A DNA stretch of 64,000 nt from Acidisoma sp965199065 (GTDB lineage Bacteria > Pseudomonadota > Alphaproteobacteria > Acetobacterales > Acetobacteraceae): positions 1,178,001 to 1,242,000 of the forward strand of contig NZ_CBDAQN010000001.1 in assembly GCF_965199065.1 (NCBI RefSeq), read 5' to 3'. Numbering within the stretch: the first letter of the stretch is position 1; the number at the start of each line of letters is the position of its first letter. This document shows positions 25,270-33,484 of the stretch, one piece after another. The notes under the pieces were generated by a model. It was not told the origin of the DNA. It did not search any database and worked only from the letters and a program-made list of their open reading frames with translations. A program made the position numbers and the translations under genes.

Positions 25270-26292
25270 ATGATGGAAGATAATGTTTGGCGGCGGCGGG
25301 ATCTCGACCGCGGCAAAACCCTGGCGATCCTGCTCGTCGTCTTCGGGCATATCGTTGCGCGTGAGGATCCGTCAGGCGGCGGCTGGGGTGCTGCCTGGTA
25401 CGAGCCGGCGCGGGCGGCCGTTTACTCCTTCCACATCCCCTTCCTGTTCTACCTGAGCGGCTACGCGGCTCATTGGTCCGGTGCGACCGCGGCATGCGGC
25501 CCGGCATATGGCAACCTGCTCCGCCGCAGGGCGAAGCGCTTGCTGGTCCCTGCACTTGTTTTCGGCGTCGCCATCCTCGTCGGCAAAATCGCGATGATGG
25601 ACGAGTTGCATGTGGACCATGCGCCGGCGTCGTTCGTAAGCGGCCTCGTGGACCTCGTCTGGCGGACCGATCGCAGCCCGGCGCAGTCAGTTTGGTACAT
25701 CATCGTTCTGTTCTTCTATGCTGCGGGCGCCCCCATGCTGCTGCCCCTGCTGCGCCGCTACGGACCGGCGCTCCTGGTGGTGTCCGCGCCGCTGGCGCTC
25801 CTGCCCGTCCCGCCGATCCTCTATGCCGACCGCATCGTCACCTACGTGCCGTTCTTTCTCGCGGGCATGGTCGTGGCCGATCGCGATCTCGCCTGGTGTC
25901 GCTGGCTCGATGCCTGGCGGGTTCCGCTCGCCGTGCTGTTCGCGCTCGCGCTATGCGTCGATCTGCGCGCCGGAGCGGCGGTCCCGCGCAATCTCGCGAT
26001 GCTTGGCGTGAGCATCGTGGCGTTGCCGGCGCTGCATGCCATCGTCCGTCAGCTACCCTATGCGGCGCGGCGGCTGCTCGATTGGCTCGGCGCTTACGCC
26101 TTCGCCATCTATCTGCTCAACACGATCTTCATCGGCCTCGCCAAGGCTCTGTTGATGAAGCAAATTCCCTGGGAGGCGGATTGGTTTCCGCTGTTCGCGG
26201 CGGGACTGATGGCCGCGGGCGTCGCTGGGCCGATCCTCGCGAAGACGCTGCTGTTCCGGCCTGTGCCCGTGCTGGACCGCCTCACGCGCTGA
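25270..26292 (+). CDS. Acyltransferase family 3 membrane protein (second copy in window)
   Basis: 340 residues with about ten membrane segments. The N-terminus RRDLDRGKTLAILLVVFGHIV holds the family His/Arg region, followed by FHIPFLFYLSGYAAHW and RRRAKRLLVPALVFG. It resembles the shorter WcaF/ExoZ-like acetyltransferases that modify exopolysaccharide. Two consecutive ATG codons (25270 and 25273) could start it. It ends two bases before the stop of the convergent Wzc-like gene. With the neighbouring polysaccharide genes it likely decorates the polymer (inference). Confidence 0.92.
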   Translation: MMEDNVWRRRDLDRGKTLAILLVVFGHIVAREDPSGGGWGAAWYEPARAAVYSFHIPFLFYLSGYAAHWSGATAACGPAYGNLLRRRAKRLLVPALVFGVAILVGKIAMMDELHVDHAPASFVSGLVDLVWRTDRSPAQSVWYIIVLFFYAAGAPMLLPLLRRYGPALLVVSAPLALLPVPPILYADRIVTYVPFFLAGMVVADRDLAWCRWLDAWRVPLAVLFALALCVDLRAGAAVPRNLAMLGVSIVALPALHAIVRQLPYAARRLLDWLGAYAFAIYLLNTIFIGLAKALLMKQIPWEADWFPLFAAGLMAAGVAGPILAKTLLFRPVPVLDRLTR

Positions 26293-26294
26293 TT

Positions 26295-28442
26295 TCAGTT
26301 GCTGTCCGTCGCGTAGGCCGCATACCGCCGGGAGGCGATTTCCGCCTCCGGAAAGCCGCGGAGGGCGCGGGACCGGGTTCCCACCTGCGTCAGAACCACG
26401 CCGAGAGAGCGTCCCGTCTGCGGCCCCAGCAGCCCGCGCACATGAGCGGCCAACCGACGGGGCGTATGGTTCCAGCGGATGCAGAGCAGAATGCCCTCGG
26501 CCATCTCGGCCAAGACCAGAGCGTCCGCGCTCGCCAGGATCGGCGGCCCATCGAGCACCACGAGGTCGTAATCGCGCCGCCACCCCTCGGTCGAGATCTT
26601 GACCGACAGATGGCCGATCCCGCGGCCATCCTGGGGTCGCCCCGCTGGCAGGAAGGCGAGACCGGAAAACCCGTCCGCATGCACAAGGCTTTGGGTATCG
26701 CCTCGATCCGCCAGCAGTTCGCCGAGGCCCGGCAAGTCGGCCGCTCCCATGATGCGGCTGAGGTTACGGCGCCAGAGATCGCAGTCGACCAACAGCACCC
26801 GCTCGCCGGCGCGGGCGGCCGAGCGCGCAAGCGCCAGAGCGAGGCTCGATTTGCCTTCACCGGGCCGGACGGAGGTGATGGCGAGCAGCCGGGGGCAGGC
26901 CGCGGCCAACCGCAGCCGGCCGCGCAACTGGGCCAGCTGGCGTGCGGCCGTGGTGCCTTCCCGGGCGAGCGCCTCCATCCATTGCCCGCCGCCGCCGCCG
27001 ACGTTCAGGCCCAATGGGGCACGCAGAGGCGGGATGGCGCCGATGCAGGGAAGGCGCAGGATTGCGTGCACTTCGGCCTCGCTCCGGAAAGACGTGGCCA
27101 TGGTTTCCCGCGCCCAGGCGAGAGCGGCTCCGGTCACCAGGCCCGCCAGGGCAGACGCCGCCAGCAGCAGGCTGCCGTGTGGCGAGGATGGCTTGGCCGG
27201 CGGTTCCGCACGCGAAAGGATGCGGCTATCCGGCGTCTCGATCGCTTCCTGCTGCGTGGTCTGGTCCATGCGGGACAGCAAGGTCTGGAGCAGCATGCGT
27301 GTGGCGTCGGCATCCTGCCCCATCGCCTGCAGAGGCACGTCGGCCTCGGCCTCGCGCGCGCTCTCCTTCTGGAGCGTGAGAAGATTGTTCTGCAGGGTCG
27401 TCAGCCGGGTCTGGGCCGCCTGCGCATCGGTCATCACCCCTGACCGCGCGGCCGAGGTCTCCGCCCCGGCTGCGGCCTGAAGTGCGCCGAGCAGCTTGCG
27501 GAGCGCCCTCACCTCCGGATGGTTCGGCCCGAGATGGCCGAGCGCGGCATCGAGATTGGCCTGGGCCTGCGCCTCCTGAAGCCGGATGGTGATGACGTTC
27601 TGAGACATTCCGGCACCATCCGCGGAGACATCGCGCCGGGCGCGCGCCGCCGCGAGATCGTTCTCGGCGCGCATGAGGTCGTCTCCGAGCGTGCTGAGTT
27701 CCTCCGTGCCCATCCCCGCCTGGACACCGGCGATGAGCCCGTTCTGCTGGCGATAGCGCGCGATGGCGGCCTCCTGCGCCAGTAGATTGACGCGCAGGCT
27801 GACGGCGCGGTTCTCCATCCAGTCGTTCGCGGCACGCAAGGCAGCGGTTTTGAAGCCGAGCTGATCGGCCAGGTAGAGGTCCATGATCCTGTTCGTGACC
27901 GCCGCGGCGATCATGGGGTTACGCGCGGTGAAGGAGACGGCGAAGACCCGGCTGTCGTTGATCGGCACGACGGCGATGGAACGCAGCACCTGGGCATCCA
28001 GCAGGAGCGAACGCGCCGCCGGTGAACTATGCGGGCGGCTGGTGAAGCCAGGTTGATGGCCAAGATCGAGATCGAGCGAAACACGATGCGCGATGGACAG
28101 GCTGGCGAGGATGGCGCCTTGGCTTGCCACGACCGCATCCGTGGTCGGGTCGGTCTTCAGGATGCTCTGCAACACCTCGGGCGCGTAACCGGCGGGATCG
28201 TAGATCACGGTTCCGGTCGCCGTGTAGAGCAACGGCATCCGCGAGACGGCGACGAAGCCCAGCGCAGGCATGAGCAGCATCGGGATGACGATGGTCCACA
28301 ACTGACGCGCGACGACGCCGCGGATCAGTTCGGCGCCTCCCCGAACCGATTGCTCCGACGCGGCGGGGCCGCGCGCATCCGTCCCGTTTTCCCAGCTCCG
28401 GGCAAAATGCGATGGGCCTCGCCCGTCCGCATCATCCAGCAC
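26295..28442 (-). CDS. Polysaccharide co-polymerase/BY-type tyrosine kinase (Wzc-like)
   Basis: About 715 residues. The Wzz part has a first membrane segment near residue 55 (WTIVIPMLLMPALGF), a periplasmic coiled-coil region (about 180-400) and a second membrane segment near 440. The cytoplasmic kinase has Walker A SVRPGEGKSSLALALA, Walker A' VLLVDCDLW and Walker B DLVVLDGPP. The tail ends RRYAAYATDSN with only two tyrosines, fewer than the Tyr cluster of E. coli Wzc. It controls chain length and export together with a Wza-type channel, encoded divergently 90 bases away. GTG at 28442 (GAGGAG eight bases before) is preferred over the GTG three codons earlier. Confidence 0.93.
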   Translation of the reverse strand: MLDDADGRGPSHFARSWENGTDARGPAASEQSVRGGAELIRGVVARQLWTIVIPMLLMPALGFVAVSRMPLLYTATGTVIYDPAGYAPEVLQSILKTDPTTDAVVASQGAILASLSIAHRVSLDLDLGHQPGFTSRPHSSPAARSLLLDAQVLRSIAVVPINDSRVFAVSFTARNPMIAAAVTNRIMDLYLADQLGFKTAALRAANDWMENRAVSLRVNLLAQEAAIARYRQQNGLIAGVQAGMGTEELSTLGDDLMRAENDLAAARARRDVSADGAGMSQNVITIRLQEAQAQANLDAALGHLGPNHPEVRALRKLLGALQAAAGAETSAARSGVMTDAQAAQTRLTTLQNNLLTLQKESAREAEADVPLQAMGQDADATRMLLQTLLSRMDQTTQQEAIETPDSRILSRAEPPAKPSSPHGSLLLAASALAGLVTGAALAWARETMATSFRSEAEVHAILRLPCIGAIPPLRAPLGLNVGGGGGQWMEALAREGTTAARQLAQLRGRLRLAAACPRLLAITSVRPGEGKSSLALALARSAARAGERVLLVDCDLWRRNLSRIMGAADLPGLGELLADRGDTQSLVHADGFSGLAFLPAGRPQDGRGIGHLSVKISTEGWRRDYDLVVLDGPPILASADALVLAEMAEGILLCIRWNHTPRRLAAHVRGLLGPQTGRSLGVVLTQVGTRSRALRGFPEAEIASRRYAAYATDSN

Positions 28443-28541
28443 GATCGGCACTCCTCATCCCGTCATCAATTTGATACGGTATTGGAACATACCCTGCTCG
28501 GATGTATTTGTTAAACGTTCTCTGCATGGAGGTCAGTAGTT

Positions 28542-29144
28542 TTGATTACGTATCGGTCCATGTCGCGGCGGCAACGGCGAGCGAAGTTGCCAACCTTGTT
28601 CGGGCTGAGCTTGCTCGGCCTGTTGGCGGCCTGCGCGCCGACCGGAAGCGACTTGCCTCCTTTGCCGCCGCTCGGGGTCGCCGGCGCCTATCACCTCGGC
28701 CCGGGGGACCGCGTGCGCGTCCTCGTCTACGGCGACAAGGAACTGAGCGACGTCTTTTCGATCGGCGACGATGGTCTCATCTCGTTGCCGCTCGCCGGGG
28801 ATGTGTCGGCGAGCGGCCACACGCCAAGCCAGCTCGCGGATGCGATCGGAGCGAGCCTCAAGCGGCGCGGCATGATCGAAGACCCGTCGGTCGCCGTGGA
28901 GGTCGTCTCCTATCGGCCGATCTTCATCCTCGGCGAGGTCATCCATCCCGGCCAATATCCGTACGAGCCGGACATGACGGTCATCGCCGCCGTGTCGCTC
29001 GGGGGTGGCTACACCTACCGTGCGATCCAGAGCTACGAGGGCGTGGTGCGCACGCAGGGAGCGAAGACCAGCGACGGGCTCGTCCACCCGCCGGACCGGC
29101 TGCAGCCGGGCGACGTGATCACGATCTTCGATCGAGTTTACTGA
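28542..29144 (+). CDS. Polysaccharide export lipoprotein (Wza/GumB-like)
   Basis: 200 residues. Lipoprotein signal with lipobox LAAC (Cys about residue 33). Then the poly-export domain (YHLGPGDRVRVLVYGDKELSDVFSIGDDGLISLPLAGDV) and a SLBB domain (YRPIFILGEVIHPGQYPYEPDMTVIAAVSLGGGYTYRA). It forms the outer-membrane exit channel for capsule or exopolysaccharide. Start choice is unusual: a TTG at 28542 has GGAGGT eight bases upstream, whereas the first ATG (28560) is 26 bases away, so the TTG start is better supported. It is divergent from the Wzc-like kinase, the expected partner. Confidence 0.93.
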   Translation: MITYRSMSRRQRRAKLPTLFGLSLLGLLAACAPTGSDLPPLPPLGVAGAYHLGPGDRVRVLVYGDKELSDVFSIGDDGLISLPLAGDVSASGHTPSQLADAIGASLKRRGMIEDPSVAVEVVSYRPIFILGEVIHPGQYPYEPDMTVIAAVSLGGGYTYRAIQSYEGVVRTQGAKTSDGLVHPPDRLQPGDVITIFDRVY

Positions 29145-29153
29145 ACCGGCTCT

Positions 29154-30716
29154 TCAGCTCGCATTGCCTCGGGTGATTGCCGTCTTGAGCGTCTGCCCGA
29201 CGGAGCCGTTCGGCTCGCGCTCGTTGGACGGCGTCGGGAAGGTATCCTCCCAGCCGCCGCCGAGCGCCAGATAGAGCGCCACAAGATCGGTCGACACCGC
29301 CGCGGTGCTGTTCTGATAGCTGCTCTGGCTCGACAACACCGCCTGCTGGGCATTCAGAACGTCGATGTAGGTGGCGATGCCCTCGGTGTAGCGCTGCTGG
29401 GCGAGGTTGAAGGCACGCTCGTTCGCCGCGACGGCCTGACGCAGCAGGTGGCGCCGCTCTTGCTCCTTCTCGTAGTCGGTCAGATCGTTGTCGACATCCG
29501 AAAAGGCCGACAGCACCGTCTTGTCGTAGTTGATGACGGCCTCCTTCTGCTGCGCCCGGCGAAGATGCAGCGTCTCGACCAGCCTGCCGCCCTCGAAGAC
29601 AGGCACCGACACCATACCGCCCAACAGGTAAGTCCGGGATGCGAGGGTGAAGAGATCGGACGTTTGGGTGGACTGGATATCGAACAGGCCGAGCAGGTCG
29701 ACCGTCGGGAAGAAGTTCGCGACCGCGACGCCGATATTGGCAGTCGCCACATGAAGGTTGGCCTCGGCCTCGACGATGTCCGGGCGGCGGCGCAGCAGCT
29801 CCGAAGGCAAGCCGATCGGGATCGCCCGCGGGGTCGGGGGTACGGGCTCCGCTGTCGCCAACTCGGACTGCAGCGCGCGCGGCGGCTCGCCGAGGAGCAA
29901 GCTGAGCGCGTTGATGTAGGAAGCCACCTGGTCCTGCGCTTGCGGGATCGTCGCCTCCGTCGTCGTCAGCTGCGCCTGTTCCTGCGCCACATCCAATTCA
30001 TCCGTGAGGCCCGCCGTCGCGCGCTGCATGGTCAGGCTGAGCAGGTTCCGCGCGGTGCGGACGTTGTCCTCATCGATCCGCAGCAGGGACTGGGCGTTGC
30101 GCAGCTGGATGTAGTCGCGCGCGACCTCGGCGATCGTCTGGATGAGCGTTCCTCGCCGGTCGACTTCGGAGACTTCGACATCAGCGTTGCCCGCCTCGAC
30201 CTGGCGCCGCACCTTGCCCCATATATCGAGCGTCCAGGTGGCGTCGAAACCGTATTGATAGAGCGAAAGAGGATTGATTTCGTTCGACACGGGAGCAGCG
30301 GCGGCGCCCGAAGCACCGCCGGACGAGCCACCGCCGAGTTGCAGCCCGTTGTTGCTCGCCTTGTAGTCAGCGGCGCTCGCGCTGCCGGTGACGCTCGGGA
30401 AGAACGCCGCGGCGGTGATGCCCGCATTCGCCCGCGCCTCGGTCAGACGGACCGTTGCCGTCAACACGTCGAGGTTCTGCGCCGCCGCCCGTTGTTCGAG
30501 CGAATCGAGTTCGGGATCATGAAAGCTCTCCCACCACTCGACGTCGATGGGCTGCGGCACCGGCTGACTTGCCGCATTGGCGGGCGGCCTGCCGGCAAAC
30601 CACGACAGTGGATTGTAAGGCGAGGTCGGGTGGTGAAAATCCGGGCCGACGGTGCAGCCGGAGACCATGAACAGAAGGGCCAGAGAAACGACAGGCCGGC
30701 TCGTCATCGCCCGCAT
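29154..30716 (-). CDS. Efflux RND-type outer-membrane lipoprotein (NodT/OprM family)
   Basis: About 520 residues. Lipoprotein signal ending in VSGC (lipobox) then TVGPDFHHP, the classic start of the NodT/OprM group. The two TolC-like repeats follow: WWESFHDPELDSLEQRAAAQNLDVLTA and later ELLRRRPDIVEAEANLHVATANIGVAVANFFPTVDL, with the closing YTEGIATYIDVLNAQQAVLSSQ helix. It forms the outer-membrane channel of tripartite efflux or export. No inner-membrane pump or adaptor gene is adjacent. Starts at 30752, 30716 or 30707 are possible; 30716 is chosen because the signal peptide then has normal length. It is divergent from a TetR regulator. Confidence 0.93.
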   Translation of the reverse strand: MRAMTSRPVVSLALLFMVSGCTVGPDFHHPTSPYNPLSWFAGRPPANAASQPVPQPIDVEWWESFHDPELDSLEQRAAAQNLDVLTATVRLTEARANAGITAAAFFPSVTGSASAADYKASNNGLQLGGGSSGGASGAAAAPVSNEINPLSLYQYGFDATWTLDIWGKVRRQVEAGNADVEVSEVDRRGTLIQTIAEVARDYIQLRNAQSLLRIDEDNVRTARNLLSLTMQRATAGLTDELDVAQEQAQLTTTEATIPQAQDQVASYINALSLLLGEPPRALQSELATAEPVPPTPRAIPIGLPSELLRRRPDIVEAEANLHVATANIGVAVANFFPTVDLLGLFDIQSTQTSDLFTLASRTYLLGGMVSVPVFEGGRLVETLHLRRAQQKEAVINYDKTVLSAFSDVDNDLTDYEKEQERRHLLRQAVAANERAFNLAQQRYTEGIATYIDVLNAQQAVLSSQSSYQNSTAAVSTDLVALYLALGGGWEDTFPTPSNEREPNGSVGQTLKTAITRGNAS

Positions 30717-30778
30717 GCGATGAAAGGCTTGTCTCTCTACCCTAAGGACCACCGTTTCCGCTCCTGCCGAGTGCTTTG

Positions 30779-30793
30779 ACCGAACGGTTCGGT
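30779..30793. promoter_or_regulatory. TetR-type operator palindrome
   Basis: ACCGAACGGTTCGGT is an exact inverted repeat (arms of seven, one-base centre) in the 140-base gap between the outer-membrane channel and the TetR-family gene. A TTGACC hexamer at 30776-30781 overlaps its left arm. Divergent efflux/TetR pairs are usually controlled from such a site. Binding by the neighbouring regulator is inferred. Confidence 0.65.
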
Positions 30794-30856
30794 TAGCTGC
30801 TTGTATGATAGGTCCAGGCCAGCCATTGTCAAATTTGCGAGCAGGATGAAAAGACC

Positions 30857-31537
30857 GTGGCAGACATCGGTTCCGGACCTTCGGAGTCTCTCGTCGATCC
30901 GCTTTCGCCGGAGCGGCGTCACGCTATTCTGGATGGCGCCGGCCGGGTATTCGCCCGCGACGGATATGAAGGCGCGAGCATGGCCCAGATCGCCCGGGAA
31001 ATCGGCGTGTCGAAGGGTACGCTCTACAACTATTTTCCGAGCAAGGCAGCACTGTTCAGCGGATTCATCTCCGCGAGCTGCGACCAGAGCCTCAAGCGTA
31101 TCTTCGACATCCCGCCCAGCGACAACGAGCCCGAGGAGACGCTCTTCCGGGCTGGCAAAAGCATCCTCGAGATGATGCTCTCCCCGTTCCGCCAGGCAAT
31201 CCACCGGATGGTGATGTCGGAGGCCGGACAGTTTCCGGAGCTGGCCCGGGCCTTCTTCGAGGCCGGGCCCCAGCGCGGGCTGAACTACCTCTCCCATTGG
31301 CTGCGCCAGGAGACGGCGGCCGGCCGGCTGATCGTGCCCGATCCCGATTTCGCTGCCGAGCAGTTCTTCGCCCTGTGCCAGACCAAGCTCGTCATGCGGG
31401 CAAGGCTCCGCCTGATCGAGACGGCCGATCCGGCCGAGTCGGAACGGGTGGTCGCCGGCGCGGTTTCGGTCTTTCTGAAGGCGTATGCGCCCGCGCAACC
31501 TCGCGCCTACGGCGTCGCGCCGATCCAGCACAATTGA
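30857..31537 (+). CDS. TetR/AcrR family transcriptional regulator
   Basis: 226 residues. The N-terminal helix-turn-helix (about residues 22-68) contains RRHAILDGAGRVFARDGYEGASMAQIAREIGVSKGTLYNYFPSKAALF, a textbook TetR DNA-binding domain. The C-terminal ligand domain resembles the AcrR-C group (FARDQ..., MVMSEAGQFPELARAFFEAGP). GTG start. It lies divergent from an OprM-type channel with an inverted repeat between them, and 16 bases upstream of a dipeptidase gene on the same strand, so it may control either. Confidence 0.93.
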   Translation: MADIGSGPSESLVDPLSPERRHAILDGAGRVFARDGYEGASMAQIAREIGVSKGTLYNYFPSKAALFSGFISASCDQSLKRIFDIPPSDNEPEETLFRAGKSILEMMLSPFRQAIHRMVMSEAGQFPELARAFFEAGPQRGLNYLSHWLRQETAAGRLIVPDPDFAAEQFFALCQTKLVMRARLRLIETADPAESERVVAGAVSVFLKAYAPAQPRAYGVAPIQHN

Positions 31538-31553
31538 AAAAGGACCCAGCGTG

Positions 31554-32963
31554 ATGTCCAGCAATCAGGTTGAAGCCGTCCTCGCAAATCTCGAGACAAC
31601 GCAGGACGAAGCGCGGGCCCGGCTCTTCGACCTGCTGCGCATCCCGAGCATCAGTGCGCAGCCTGCCCATGCCGAGGATTGTGCTCAGGCGGCGCGATGG
31701 CTGGCGCATGAGTTCGCCGCCATCGGCTTCACGACCGAAATCCGCGAGACAGCAGGCCATCCGATCGTCCTCGGTCACTATGCCGGGCCGGAAGGTGCGG
31801 ATGCACAGGCCCGGCCGCATGTTCTGTTCTATGGCCATTACGACGTGCAGCCGGCCGATCCGCTGGACCTGTGGGAAAGCCCGCCGTTCGAACCGCAGCT
31901 GGTGGACCATGCGGAGGGTCCGCGGATCGTTGCGCGCGGCGCCGTCGACGACAAGGGTCAGGTCGTCGCGTTCCTTTGTGCCTGCCGGGCCTGGTATCTC
32001 TCGACCGGCGCCCTGCCCGTCCGCATCACGCTGCTGCTCGAGGGCGAGGAGGAAATCGGCTCCCCCAACCTGGACGGCTTCCTCGCGGCCAATCGCTCGG
32101 AGCTTGCAGCGGATGTTGCTCTCATCAGCGATACGGGGATGTGGGACCGGACGACGCCCGCGATCACCTCCCAGCTGCGCGGCATGGTCTACGTGCAGAT
32201 CGACCTTTTCGGGCCATCGCGCGATCTGCATTCCGGCATGTACGGGGGATCGGCGCTTAATCCAATCAACGCGCTGACCCGCATCCTTGGGGACCTGCAC
32301 GACGATCAGGGCCGCGTCCGCATCCCCGGCTTCTATGACGGCGTCGCCGAGTTGCCGGCGGCCCTTGCCGCGCAATGGAACGCGCTCGGCTTCGATGAGC
32401 GGGCGATGCTGAGGGCTGTCGGCCTATCGGCCCCGTCCGGCGAGGTCGGGCGGTCCGCGTTGGAGCGCCTATGGGCACGGCCGACGGCCGATCTGAACGG
32501 GATCTGGGGCGGCTATACGGGGGCGGGCTCCAAAACCGTCATCCCGTCCGAAGCCCATGCCAAGCTCTCGTGCCGTCTGGTGCCGGGGCAAGATCCGGCG
32601 GCGGTCCTGGCCGGGCTGCGGCAGTTCGTGACGGAGCGGACGCCGCCCGGCGCGCGAGTCGTCATCCAGGACTTCAACGCGAGCCCGGGTGTGGCCGTGC
32701 CTGTGGAAGGCCCCTTCATTGCGGCGGCGGCGGCGGCGCTCACCGAAGAATACGGCAAGCCGCCGGTCATGATGGGCTGTGGCGGGTCGATCCCGGTCGT
32801 CGGCTCTCTGAAGAGTTTGTTGGGGCTCGACACGATACTGATGGGTTTCGGCCTGGAGGACGACCAGGTCCACAGTCCGAACGAGAAGTTCGACTGGGCA
32901 TGCTTCGAAGGCGGTGCGCGCAGCCACGCCCGGCTGCTCGGCAAGCTTGGCGGGTTCGGCTGA
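31554..32963 (+). CDS. M20 family dipeptidase/metallopeptidase
   Basis: 469 residues from the ATG at 31554, preceded by AAGGA; the open frame extends 23 codons upstream into the TetR gene and is not used. Metal-binding blocks of the M20 family are visible: VLFYGHYDVQPADP (His and Asp), GAVDDKGQVVAFL (Asp), LLEGEEEIGSPNL (Glu pair) and the C-terminal GMGFG-like MGFGLEDDQVHSPNEKF (His). The dimerisation domain occupies about residues 190-340. Closest in type to the cytosolic nonspecific dipeptidase/CndP2 group. It likely cleaves dipeptides or N-acyl amino acids; co-transcribed with the TetR gene. Confidence 0.93.
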   Translation: MSSNQVEAVLANLETTQDEARARLFDLLRIPSISAQPAHAEDCAQAARWLAHEFAAIGFTTEIRETAGHPIVLGHYAGPEGADAQARPHVLFYGHYDVQPADPLDLWESPPFEPQLVDHAEGPRIVARGAVDDKGQVVAFLCACRAWYLSTGALPVRITLLLEGEEEIGSPNLDGFLAANRSELAADVALISDTGMWDRTTPAITSQLRGMVYVQIDLFGPSRDLHSGMYGGSALNPINALTRILGDLHDDQGRVRIPGFYDGVAELPAALAAQWNALGFDERAMLRAVGLSAPSGEVGRSALERLWARPTADLNGIWGGYTGAGSKTVIPSEAHAKLSCRLVPGQDPAAVLAGLRQFVTERTPPGARVVIQDFNASPGVAVPVEGPFIAAAAAALTEEYGKPPVMMGCGGSIPVVGSLKSLLGLDTILMGFGLEDDQVHSPNEKFDWACFEGGARSHARLLGKLGGFG

Positions 32964-32968
32964 GAGCC

Positions 32969-32988
32969 GGACGCCGCCTATGGCGTCC
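32969..32988 (+). terminator. Hairpin after dipeptidase
   Basis: GGACGCC and GGCGTCC form a perfect seven-base stem with a six-base loop, starting five bases after the dipeptidase stop. There is no T-run, so termination is likely but not certain. Confidence 0.5.
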
Positions 32989-33050
32989 CGCTCATCGGCG
33001 CACTAGTTTAGCCGGAGGCTCCACAGAAACTGTGGACGCGACTACCACCT

Positions 33051-33140
33051 GGACGGGTGGCCGAGTGGTTTAAGGCAGCGGTCTTGAAAACCGCCGAACG
33101 TGCAAGCGTTCCGTGGGTTCGAATCCCACCCCGTCCGCCA
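33051..33140 (+). tRNA. tRNA-Ser (UGA)
   Basis: A 90-base class II tRNA with acceptor GGACGGG pairing with CCCGTCC, discriminator G and an encoded CCA end. The anticodon loop CTTGAAA gives anticodon UGA. The long variable arm (AACGTGCAAGCGTT) is typical of tRNA-Ser. T-loop GGTTCGAATCC is intact. Confidence 0.97.
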
Positions 33141-33484
33141 GTTGGACCAGCTCGCCGCCATCGCACCTCCCGCAAATGCATCAGGTCTTTGGCCATCCTC
33201 GTCCTGGCAACCCTCATGGTGTTTGCATTGGCGGTCTTCAATTGGATCGCCCGTCGCACATGTCAGTGTTTTATCGAAACGACATAGATGGAGTGCGCCC
33301 GTCAAAGCTCAGCATGGGCCTTTGGTGAGGCGGCGATGAAACGCCATTGGCCACGTTCCATCTCCCGAGCAGTCTGAAATCGCAGGTCCCGGCGATTTAA
33401 TGGCATCGAACGGAGACCACCTCATCGTCGCATGATCGACTTGCCGGCGCTCGGCCGGCGCGTCGTCCAATAAGCTCCGGAGCA
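33141..33484. other. Intergenic region after tRNA-Ser
   Basis: 344 bases without a convincing gene. The only clear structure is GCCGGC (33443-33448), GCTCG loop, GCCGGC (33454-33459), which lies 26 bases past the stop of the CtrA-like gene and could be its terminator. No integrase remnant or repeat of the tRNA 3' end is seen, so nothing suggests an integration site. Confidence 0.5.

Noticed and set aside
33020..33036. Inverted repeat TCCACA-GAAAC-TGTGGA just before tRNA-Ser
   Set aside because: Only six paired bases and no T-run; it could be chance or part of the tRNA promoter region.
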